NCBI GenBank assembly: GCA_902702965.1
Contig: CACRXP010000091.1
Span: forward strand, 831,408-895,407
Origin: Spirometra erinaceieuropaei
Lineage: Eukaryota; Platyhelminthes; Cestoda; Diphyllobothriidea; Diphyllobothriidae
Direction: 5' to 3'
DNA: 64,000 nt
The translations under genes were made by a program, and so were the position numbers. The first letter of the stretch is position 1; the number at the start of each line of letters is the position of its first letter. Shown here piece after piece: positions 32,990-43,229 of the stretch. The notes under the pieces were generated by a model. The model ran no database searches and was not told where the DNA came from. It saw only the letters and a list, made by a program, of their open reading frames with translations.

Positions 32990-34577
32990 AGTCTAGCCGA
33001 TGATGCAGTTAAATGCGTAAAACGCCAGTGCGTATCCCTCAAAAACACCCGATCAAATATAAAATGGTTTTGAGGGCTTCTTGTGTGCAAGAACTAGAGC
33101 ACTGGTGCAGTGATGGTAGGTGTTAATCCAGACAATACTGCTTTTCCGTATACCGCCTCGTTCCATAACCAGCCCAGTGCCCCATGATGCATGGACTATC
33201 TGGTCAGCACATCCACGTCCAGTTCAGAACCCGGTCTAGTGGAGCCTTGGTCCTTTATTCGGCACACATTAGGACGTCTGGGGATGGTGACGATAAGAAT
33301 GATAATGACAAAAAAGCCGTTAAACTATTGTCGATTGGTCCTGCGCCGCGGAAGTTCTAGCACTTTAATAACTGCGCATACTTCAGTGGCGAACTCTGTG
33401 TCACATTTTACAGGAAAGCCAGCAACAAAATCCAGATTCTGGGACATCACAGCAACTCTCTCCGGTGATGTTCAAATGGATCGGCATTTAGACGCTCCTC
33501 CAAGGGATCAAAACGCAGTTCAGCAGTCCGGAGGCTCGGTCACAAGAGAACCGCATCTTCGCAACCATTTGACAAAGGTCAATACTTTCTAGCACGAGTT
33601 AACTGGTGCCTTCGTCCTCGCCCCATAGTAGCGAGATGAAGGGCCTGTGAAAATTCTGGCACTTTCTGTCCGTAGCCAGATAGGAAATAAAGGGACTACA
33701 GCCCGATGATGCGGAGTTTATCATGGGTATAATATATAGACTTTAACTACCATGCGGATGTAGCGCCAACCAAATTCAGATAAACAGTCGGATTTTTTAA
33801 TTTTTTTATCAGGTACTTTATTGTAACTGACCCCGAAATTAAACGGCTTAGACGGAAAACGGGTCCAGTTTACAAATACCTTGGCATAGAAAAATGGTAC
33901 AGAAGGGTAGCGCGATGTTCCACATTTCTGTCATTATCCTGGAAATGAGTTATGATTAGGACTTTCTTGATTAACAGGTAGTGGGAAGAGTGACAAAAAA
34001 GGACAGAAGATATGCTTGAGGCTCGGACTTCTCCTGGAAACCACGCAACTAAGTCTACTGAACTGCCATCTGCTTACCAATCGTTATGTTCCTATTCCCG
34101 AATGGCAAAAGTTTTTTTTCTACTCAACGACACATTTGGCAGCTTTGTTGTAAAAACTGTCAAGACCATATATTTTGCGCTGTTTTGGGTCTTTTTAAGA
34201 CTGAATACCTATGGAACTGGTTTACTGCTGTCTCGATCTTAGATTCAACACATCTTGTAGCCTCCCGTGAATGGCGTTTCTAAATTCTTTTGCACCCTTA
34301 TTCAGATAATTTATACTGAAATAATTCCCAGACTTTGACAACAAGCATCGCTTGCGTTTAATGTCACAATTCAAAGGGAGACCACCAAGACAGCATGCTT
34401 TTAGGTTACGCACCACCTTTTCGCGTATCCGTACATACTGTCTTCTGTCTCTTACTAACAGAGACAGAGATATAATCACACATCTATTCAAAATTATTTC
34501 CTGGGTAGCTTTACAGTACAATTTCGTTGTCCAGTCTATTCTACTCAGCGGCTCGAATCCTGACCAGATTAATGTAA
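32990..34577. other. No gene recognised
   Basis: Frames of up to 133 codons (33,191-33,592) show no known motif and are probably chance. No ordered repeat was seen. Confidence 0.4.
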
Positions 34578-34695
34578 AGCATATGTGTAATATATGTTGT
34601 TTTTTCCTTGTCCGTAGAAGTTGCTGTTTCTTGAAAGCTTTCAACAAACAGCAGCTTCTAGGGACAAGGAAAAAACAACATATACTACACATGCT
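34578..34695. repeat. Palindrome with arms of about 59 bp and no spacer
   Basis: The left arm 34,578-34,637 (TATATGTTGTTTTTTCCTTG, GAAGTTGCTGTTTCTTGAAAG) is the inverse of the right arm 34,638-34,695 (CTTTCAACAAACAGCAGC, AAGGAAAAAACAACATATAC) with few mismatches. The centre is GAAAG|CTTTC. As RNA it would form one long hairpin. Confidence 0.85.
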
Positions 34696-34735
34696 ATGGT
34701 CTGGAGGTGATAGTTAGCTGTCACCTCCAGGCCAT
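34696..34735. repeat. Second short palindrome next to the first
   Basis: ATGGTCTGGAGGTGA (34,696-34,710), a 10-base loop, then TCACCTCCAGGCCAT (34,721-34,735): 15-bp arms with one mismatch. It begins at the base after the larger palindrome ends. Confidence 0.85.
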
Positions 34736-35014
34736 GGCATGCAAGGAACTAATAATCGTTTTTGAAGAATTTCAGCTCTTGCGCAAAGACTTACCAATCT
34801 TCTCTGCACAGGTATTGTTTAATTATATTTTGAATACTTCTTGTCATTCGGCCCTTTATTTCTTGTATTTTCGGCCGGAATCGCTAAAAACTCCCGTCCC
34901 CAGCGATGCCATATGACATTTAAAGGGTAAATATTGCAGAGAAAAAATATACGATATAAACTGAACAGGTTGAAATCCCACACAAAACAGTAGATCGTTT
35001 TCACAAAAAGCTAT
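34736..35014. other. No gene recognised
   Basis: AT-rich sequence up to the truncated start of a family C LINE. Confidence 0.4.
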
Positions 35015-36115
35015 GGAAGTGCACATTCATAGAGAGTGGGGTCCCACAAGGCTCGGTGCTCGGACCAACCCTCTTTCTCTTGTTCATCAATGATTGTGTA
35101 GATGGGTTGGACTGTGATTGTGCCATGTTTGCGGACAACATAAAAATCTGGAAAGTCATCAAGAATGCTGCCGATGAGACCAACTTCCAAGAAAATCTTT
35201 GTCGATTGGACGAGTGGTCCCGCAGATGGCTCTTGTCCTTCAATTTGAACAAATGCATCATTCTGCGCCTCGGAAGTCAGACCCCTAATACGCGGCAATA
35301 CCATCTGAACGGAATGCCACTCCGAGAAGCAGAAACTCATAAAAATCTCGGAGTTTGGCTTGCAGACAGCCTAAAGCCTTCTACACAATGCTGTAAGGCG
35401 GCCAAGGCCGCAACCTCAATGCTATATGCCATCAAGCGGGCATTCGTAGTTTTCGATGAAGACTGCTTCACCAAAGTCTTCGGCACGTTTATAAGGCTCC
35501 ATCTCGAATATGCAATTCAGGCCTGAAGACCGTGGACGCATCAGGATTACGATCTGCTCGAAAGGGTGCAGAGACGAGCAACAAAACTAATAAGAGGTTA
35601 AAGTGCACTGCCATACGAGATCCGCTTAAATAACCTTAATCTCTATCCTCTGAGTTATAGGCAGTTGCGCGGAGACATGATACAAACTTTCCGTATCTTG
35701 CGCGGCTTGGATTGTGCCCTTCGGCGCGATGAATTTTTCCAACTCGCCACTACAACTCACCTCCGGGGACATCCCTTCAAGCTACGTGTGCTACAGGGTA
35801 GACTGAATGTGAGAAGATATTTCTTCTCCAACCGTGTCGTGGAACCGTGGAATAACCTGCCCGAGACGGTTGTTATGTCTCAATCTGTGGAGACATTTAA
35901 ATGCCGCCTTCACAGATATATGCTGCAGCAACAAGCGGACTATGTGACTTTTTAGCCATGTGATCAGTGACATATGTGAATCAATGTATGCATTCACTTA
36001 ATGCTGTAATTTCTTCACATTTTTGCTTGTTTATCGATTTTTTAATGTACAAATAGGGAGTTCAAAGGCGTAAGCCTATTTCCCTCAAATACACTGACTG
36101 ACTGACTGACTGGAC
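35015..36115 (+). mobile_element. LINE family C, 5'-truncated copy
   Basis: Begins inside the RT at ESGVPQGSVLGPTLFLLF and stays in one frame to TAG at 35,953, broken by TGA 35,524 (a Trp codon in the sister copy) and TAA 35,599. The catalytic motif is MFADNIKIWK, with the second Asp of FADD changed to Asn. The thumb and C-terminus read LDEWSRRWLLSFNLNKC, AAKAATSMLYAIKRAF, ERVQRRATKLIRG, YRQLRGDMIQTFRILRG and FFSNRVVEPWNNLPE. The 3' UTR (35,956-36,090) ends in a CTGA repeat (36,091-36,110). The missing N-terminal half, two stops and changed active site make it inactive. CR1-like affinity is inferred from the C-terminal motifs. Confidence 0.87.
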
Positions 36116-37388
36116 GGGCGGCGAAATAATGAGATCGCGGTAAATCCCAACACACATTACAGAAATAAATTATATGCCGAGCACATAAGCAAGGAGTAAC
36201 TGCAAAAAATAATGCTCCAGCGATCATTTTTTTAGATTTTAGGTTTATAAGTTAAATCAGAGAATACTTTATCAGAATTATATGTATATAGGTATAATTT
36301 TGACTTTTTGAATGTTAAATCAGACTGCTTACGAGTTAAAATAGGGGCTCTTCAGTGTGACAAATAAAGTTAATATAACAGTTTGAATTACTCCGGGAAG
36401 CTAAAATATGCAGGGCTACAATCAGCATCCATATGGAGGCTGGTTATCATTTTATATAAAATGACAAAAGGTAAAGAAGCGTATAATAAACATGTTTGCG
36501 GCAAATCAGAAAAGGTTCTTATGATTTATGCACATAAAAATTAGGGCCGAAAGTAATCCTATCGTCATGCAATAGCGCAGGCACAGCTGTTTTTTTATTT
36601 TATTTCATGCCGATATCGGCATGACGAAGACGTCGAGATAGAAATCAGATGCTATTTACATAAACGATAGTCATAGTTTTAAATAAGTATAGTTTTACAC
36701 ATTTTTTAAGGAAACACATGCCGATGGGATTTAAGAATAAGCAGAATGACTAAACCTACCTTACCAAAACGTGGAAACAAGTTTGCGCCCATATTTTAAG
36801 AATGGCGGTATTGTACCGTATCTATACTTTTGTACGATTAAACATCGTGCATATTGTTGCATTCCATACTAAACGGACATTAATGTGAGATTCTGTAATT
36901 CTTTAGAGAAAGTGGAAAGAAAGAGGCCAAAATCCTCAACCATAAATGAAGGACTGCCAACACGAGGGTGAAGTGTGGTCAAGGGTTTTGAGTAAGCAAG
37001 AACAGCAGTAGCATTCAAGCACGTAGAGAACCTCACAGGCAAAACCGAGGCAGATTATTCAGAAAGTCCAAAAACCCGTACAGAACAGGGTTTTGCTTCA
37101 CTTGTAGAGCCAAACTTAAGGACAAACGGAAATCATCTATGCAGCGTGTGCGAAAACTGAACATACTAGTTCCCGTTTTGTCACCTGAAGTATGGAATCG
37201 TCTCGGAAGGTCTATGACGATTACAACAGCACCGTAGGATAACAGCCGTGATGTTTGCTGCTCACCAGCTGTAGAGGAAATGCCCCAATCTGCTAAAGAC
37301 CTTCGAAGCCGTGGATCGCAATAATTTTGTGAAGATCCCACAGAGATATTCATAAAATGATGTCTGTCATCCTGGACAGCTGGGTAGT
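36116..37388. other. No gene recognised
   Basis: AT-rich spacer between the two best family C copies, which lie tail to tail. A 119-codon minus frame (37,392-37,033) has no recognisable motif. Confidence 0.45.
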
Positions 37389-39500
37389 CCAATTCAGTTC
37401 AGTTCAGTTTATTGAGGGAAAGAGGCCTAAGCCTTTGTGTACCCTATTTGTAACGCAAAAAATGTGTGGTATACGGATAAATGTTCTGGACTGAAATAGT
37501 TCAAACACGCCCATAATGGTAGGACAAAAAGACAACGAGTTACATGGGGTGAGCTCTACTTCTCATCGTTCTTGGACATTTCGGAACATAAATATGTTAA
37601 GATTCTTTTTAAAACTTTGTATAGATGGCGACATCACAACATCTGCGGGAAGGGCATTCCATGGTTTGACCACTTGAACAGAGAAGAAGAACTTCCGCAC
37701 ATCCAGCCTTGCCTGTTGAGTGCGCAGTTTTAGCGTGTGTCCTCCTAGGTTGGTCGTGGTAGCAAATTCAAAAAAGTCCTCGAAGGCCAGACTGCAATCC
37801 AACCCCTTTACAATGCGGAAGGCTTGCAAGAGATCACCCCGAAGTTGCCTGTAACTAAAAGGAAAGATGTTTAGATTTACTAGGCGGGTTGCATAAGGAA
37901 AGGAGCTTTGACCCCTAACCATATTCGTGGCTCGCCTCTGGACTCTTTCGAGACAGTTTTGATCCTCAACCGCCCACGGCCTCCAGGCTTGTATGCCGTA
38001 CTCTAAATGCGGCCGGACGAATGTTCCGAATGTTTTTGAGAAAACATCTTCGTAAAAGTCCATAAACGCACGCTTGATGGCGTACAGTACTGACATTGCG
38101 GTTTTTGCCACTCTCGAGCAGTGGGCGGATGCATTTAGGGAACTGGTCGTCAGCACACGGAGGTCCTTTTGGGCTTCGACCTCTTTTAAGGCTGCACCGC
38201 CCAGAAAGTAGTCTCTTGTGCTGGCGGATCTGGCTGTGTTGCCTAGGCGAAGTATGCTACATTTGGCAACGTTGAACCACAGGAGCCAACGCTTTGACCA
38301 CTCCTCCAACCGATTCGGGTTCACCTGCAGTCTGTCTTCGTCGACAGGACCCCGAATTACACTCCATATCTTCATGTCATCGGCAAACATTGCTACTTCG
38401 CAGTCTAAAGCTATTGCGGCATCGTCAACGTAGATAAGGAACAAAATGGGTCCTAGTACTGAACCCGGGGGGACACCACTATCGACCATAGAAGGGTCTG
38501 ATTTTCCCCGACCGATGCAGACAACCTGCTGTTCACCCAAAAGGAAGTTTTCAATCCATTTAAGGAAGTGACCACTGATCCGATTTTTTAAGTTTGTGTA
38601 AGAGGCTCTGGTGTGGCACAGTGTCGAACGCTTTCTGGAAGTCGATGAAGACCATGTGGACCGCGTGCCTGTCGTCGAGAGCTCGGGTCCAGCTCTGGAG
38701 AGACTGCAGCAAGTTTGTCGTGCAGGATCTTCCTTTTCGGAACCCATGTTGGCAGTTCGATAGCAGGCCGTGAACTTCAAGGAATTGCATCAGTTCACTC
38801 TTTATGATCCTTTCCATAACTTTGCAGAGAATGCATATCAAGCTTATGGGCCTGTAATTTGTCGTCGCTGCCCTGTTACCTCCTTTGTGTAGCGGAGTAA
38901 TATGCGCCAGGTTCCAATTGATAGGAAGTGTTTCAGTGTCAAATGACGTTTGAAAGAACATCGACAAAGGCACAGAGAGCTCACTGACAAGTTCCTTGAG
39001 AAGCTTGGGTGGAATCTCGTCTGGTCCTGGCGACTTCGATTCGTTCAATGCTTCTAATTCTTTTCGGACAATGCCTTCTGAGAAGAGTATATCACTGACA
39101 CTTGGGGTCGGCAGTTCTTCTGTGGAGGGTGAAGGAACCTTGTCTCGTTTGTGTAGACTGATTGGAAGAACTGTGAAAAATACGCAACTTTATCCCTACT
39201 AACGGCAATATCAACGCCATCAGTAGTCCTTATTAATGGGATTTGATGCCTGTATCTTGTACTTCGTCGGAGGTAGCTGTAGAGTAATCTTGGGTTCTGC
39301 GTTGCTTTTTGTAGCAATGTCTTCTCGAATTCCCGTCGCGTTTTCATGATCAGGTTCCTCAGTTTGTTCCTCTATGTCTTGTAGGTGTTAAAATATTCAA
39401 CTTGCCCAGTGACGCAATATTTTCTCCACAATTTGTGCTTCCTGTTGATTTCTTTCTTGAGGTTACTATTTAGCCACCCACGAAAACCTTCGCAGTAATG
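37389..39500 (-). mobile_element. LINE family C, most complete copy
   Basis: Minus-strand copy running from about 39,500 to the tail at 37,389-37,408 (AACTG repeats on the minus strand). It starts with GWLNSNLKKEINRKHKLW and RNLIMKTRREFEKTLLQKA, the linker before the RT. It then has SPGPDEIPPKLLKEL, HGFRKGRSCTTNLLQSL, motif A FIDFQKAFDTVPHQSLL, GVPPGSVLGPILFLIYVDD and an intact catalytic MFADDMKIWS (about 38,390). The thumb reads ERVQRRATNMVRG and YRQLRGDLLQAFRIVKGLD, and the frame stops at 37,563. Frameshifts near 39,100 and 38,575 break the frame into three parts. The endonuclease is absent. The RT active site is preserved, but the frame is not. Confidence 0.88.
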
Positions 39501-40110
39501 ATTAGGTTGAGGCAGGATTATGAAATGACCTACCGCACTTTCCGCAGGCACTTAGTGCTCCCCCGTTCTCTGGAATTTTCTGCCTCGTATCTCTAATCCC
39601 CTCGTCGCGAACACAGGTTACTCTTAATTACACCTACAATCCTACAAGTCCATCCTTCAAAAATGATGTATAGCTTCGCGAAATTTCGCAAACGGTTTTG
39701 AAATCTGCTTTTGACGTTATATTAATTGCTGAGATTTCGACTTTTCTGAACGATGATGGCCTTCGAACACACCAGCAGGAGATTGCTGCATTATAGAATT
39801 TATCTTTGCTAATGACGTCAATCCACCTTTCGTTGATTTCACACACGAACTCTTCTAAAGTGACCGTGTACTTATTCACTGTTGCATTCTGCTTTTCTTT
39901 TTGATGACGATAAGCACAATTGGAGTCCACCTACATATAGATCTCACAAACAAAGTATTAACCAACATATTTCTGGAACCATTGGTCTGACGCGGTTACC
40001 TTTTCTTACACTAATGCAGAAATTTTTGTGGCTTTATGTCACTTGTTTTAAAAGGAATCTTAGGATAGGTACCTCCTATAAGCCTAAAGCTAACTCCCTC
40101 CATTCCACCG
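39501..40110. other. No gene recognised
   Basis: Two overlapping frames of 98 and 113 codons on opposite strands, neither with a recognisable motif. It may be decayed family A sequence leading into the copy behind it, but I cannot match it. Confidence 0.35.
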
Positions 40111-40119
40111 TCCCTCACC

Positions 40120-42350
40120 TGGCTGTCGTTCTCATGTTCAAAACTATCGAGTTATCCATAAAACGTCTTCTCTCCCCAAGATCCTTAAAAAATAGCGCCA
40201 AAAAATTTCGGACTTTTGCATAAACAGTCAAGTTAATGGCCCTTTCCAACTCGACTTTTTGCCCGATCGCTCATGTGAAACGTGTCATTGATCATCTCTC
40301 AATCCACTAACTTCTCTTCGTAATGATCATTTGTCTGTTGTCGTTATTTATTTTTATCTTAGTAAAGCCTTTGATAAAGTGCTACATGGAAAACTTCTAA
40401 TTAAATTAGAAGCTCTGGAACTCCGCACCCTCTTATTGACTTTATTTAGTCATACCTTCCAATCGTAAACAAACGGTTAGTCAGATCCTCATTTTTCAAT
40501 GAGAGCCCTATTGTAAGTGGTGTCCTACACAAATTATCCCTTTAGGTCCCCTCTTGTTCCTGCTTTAGATAAATGATATCTCATGGAAAGTTAAACATTC
40601 TCAATCATTTATTTATGCTGATGACCTCAAATGTGTATATTCATTCAATAAATCTATGGCCATTCATTGTCTGTAGCAAATCCATGCCGCCTTTCTTGCT
40701 CTTTCGGCGTTGAGTTCAAAATGGCTAATGGAATTCTCTCCGTCTAAATGTCGCTGTATGTGTTTTGGACCCGCTATTTTGCCCCAACTAATGATTATTC
40801 AAGGCACCCAAATGACTGAAAGTACCAACATCAATGATCTAGGTTTAAGCAACAGAAATGATCTTGATCTCTCGCCACACGCTGACAGAATTACAGCCAA
40901 AACTGCCCAAATTTGTGACTATATTCCTTACCATTTCTATCTTCCAGAAGGTAAATTCAGACTTTACACAATGTTTATACTTCCCATTCTCGTGTATTAT
41001 TGCCCATACTTTGGTTTGATGAATGAGGCCAGACGTTAAAAAATTGAAAATTTTCAAAGACTCATACGTACGGAACATCAAAATATTTCCTACTCAGTTG
41101 GATGCCAGCTAATTAACCTAAAAGTCCGATTGATACGGAGACTAGAAACAGGCTTCTATCTCCTTTTTTGCCTTAAGCAATGTTTTTGATCTACCTCAGA
41201 TTTCAGGCTTTACCCCTGTTATTCGCCATACAGTCTTCGTAATTCTTACTTGATTATCCCTCCTCAGAATTTCTCTACACATAAACGCTACTTCTTCTTC
41301 GCTTTCAAGCATACCTTCCTTTGGAATAACCTTCCAATAAATATAAGATCATCAGACGGTCTGCATGCATTTAAATGAAGGTTGCGCCTTTATCTGAACA
41401 CTGACTCGATCAAACTTTTATTTTCCTCATCCTTCCCGGACAACTTTCTCTACGGCCCTGAAAAAGGGCCATTGGAAATTTGGGATGCTGCCAATAAATT
41501 TCCATATCCGCTTACATTCCATTCTTTTATGCCTAGTTTAGCTTCCCAGGACCCCTCATCACAAATTTTAATTTTTTTCGACCTTTTAGTTCATACGTTG
41601 TGTCCCCCAAAGAATGTGATATCCCTCCTGACAAATACTCTCAAATTAGTATCGAGGCTAGGTTGACGTTGACGTTCTAAGATTCCCCAGTTTCTCTGAT
41701 CGCCGACACTCACCAGACATCCGCGCTGGCCTCTGAGAAATTTGGTTCTCACCTCCAATCCATTATTTTCGCTGTTCTTGATGTTGAATCCGTATTTCGA
41801 CTCTAAGCGGTCTGTTGACGATCATGGCAGGATCTCCTGTTTTCGTCATTTGAAAATAGCTTAATGCGTCTGCGAAGAGGTTTCAGGGTCGTATTCTCCC
41901 CTCTACGCATTAATGACTGCCCAAGTCTTTACTGTCCCCTCATCGGCTGGACCCTAAGCGGACTGTGACCGACCGCGGCTTGGTTCATCTTATCTTGCTG
42001 CTTCGAGGCTGAGAAACTCGTATGGGTTAGGAATTCTGCAGTGACGATTTCTGTCTTGAATTCCTTATACAATACCATGCACAGTCTGGCCTTGTTCGGC
42101 CCGCTTATTAACCCTTTCATGAGTGGTAGTTTTTCTGTCCTTAAAAGCTAACCCATTCATATTCCTTTTGTCTTTTTAATAAGGAGTTTTTTCACTGTTC
42201 ACTGTCCGGTTTAAGTATCTGACTACTTATTCTGGGATCGTGAACTGAATACTGTATAGAATCTGTCTACTTGTTTTAAAATTTGCTTAAAAATGTATTT
42301 TACTTGATATAAGTGGACCACCAAGGGTCGTTCAATAAAATAACCCATTT
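40120..42350 (+). mobile_element. LINE family A, 5'-truncated decayed copy
   Basis: Starts in the RT fingers (ILKK, then GPFQLDFLPDRSCETCH) and runs through motif A FYLSKAFDKVLHGKLL and a damaged catalytic region (FIYADD in the other copies reads as IYLC plus a frame change at about 40,612). It continues through LSPHADRITAKTAQIC, the thumb (FILPILVYYCPYFGLMNEA at about 41,000) and a long 3' UTR (41,640-42,300). The 3' end keeps GACC-ACCAAG-GGTC followed by TTCAATAAAATAACCC. Stops occur every few dozen codons. This is the longest unbroken family A 3' half in the window and useful for a consensus, but coding capacity is lost. Confidence 0.82.
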
Positions 42351-42361
42351 ATTTTTTTTAT

Positions 42362-42790
42362 CTTTTCATGGTTTACATTAACGACTGCGTCATCGACCTG
42401 GGATGAAACGCTGTCACGTTTACTGATTCTCTTAAGGTGTGGAGAGCCATAAGATCTGACGAAGACAGGTATGCGCTTCGAGAGAGTCTCAAACAGCTAA
42501 ACATTTGGTCAGCTCGTTGGCTCCTGAAGTTTAATATGGTCAAATGCGCGTCCTGTGACTCCGCACCAAAAAGACTAGAAAGGAGGATTAATCATTCCAA
42601 TACCTCCCTAATGGGCAGGGCCTTTCAAGTGTTAAGGAACAGAAGGACCTCGGCTTCCTAATGAAGCCCTCCCTTAAACCATCGTCACAGTGTCAAAGGG
42701 CAGCCAAACGCGCGATACTTTCAGCGTGGTATTTGTTTGCATTGATCTTCAATAGATACGGACGTACAGTGGGGACGAGTTTGGGTCCCA
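42362..42790 (+). pseudogene. LINE family C RT fragment
   Basis: The plus-strand frame reads VYINDCVIDLG, then WRAIRSDEDRYALRESLKQL and NIWSARWLLKFNMVKC. It corresponds to IYVDDAAIALD and the RLEEWSKRWLLWFNVAKC stretch of the copy at 38.3 kb. The catalytic FADD region reads FTDSLKVW. After a frameshift, FLMKPSLKPSSQCQRAAKRA matches the next segment. About 430 bases remain and both ends are lost. It follows directly behind the family A 3' end. Confidence 0.72.
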
Positions 42791-43073
42791 CAATCTTTCG
42801 ATACTGAAAACGAAGTTCAACGTTCCACAATTTGTGACTTTAAGTGAAGCATATAAGGGAACCATTTCATCGACGAATTTTCAGTGGAAATGAGAAAAGA
42901 ATCATTTTTATTAATAACAAACGCAAATGTAAATGGTTTTCTGCAGGCCAGAAATCGGTGTCCACGTCGAAATCAGGCCCACATCCAGGGAAGTCTTATT
43001 ATGGTAGGCATACATCAAATTGAGCTACTGTAGCTAAGTAAAACATAACAGCGGACAGAATAAAATTACAGGC

Positions 43074-43215
43074 AAGGACAAGGTAGGCGAGAATGACCAT
43101 TTCTTGGCTATTAGTCACCATCAACCAGCCATACCAAACCCAGCTCCTGCAACCACTGAGGCTCGATCCCCTGATCTGTTGGTTGGAAGACTAACGTCTC
43201 AACAACTCAAATACA
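43074..43215 (-). mobile_element. tRNA-headed SINE, copy 1
   Basis: On the minus strand a tRNA-like head (43,215-43,141) has TGAGTTGTTGAGACGTTAG in A-box position and GGATCGAGCCTC in B-box position. A body follows with GGTTTGGTATGGCTGGTTGA and TGGTGACTAATAGCC. The same body order (GGGTTGGGTATGGCTGGCTG, CGACGGCTAATTGG) follows the tRNA-like head at 53.9 kb. Sharing of both head type and body at two places is good evidence for a SINE family. The 3' end and tail could not be fixed. Confidence 0.68.
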
Positions 43216-43229
43216 GTCTCTTCGTCCCG

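Noticed and set aside
33191..33592. 133-codon plus-strand frame
   Set aside because: No recognisable motif and unlike the neighbouring RTE-like tail.
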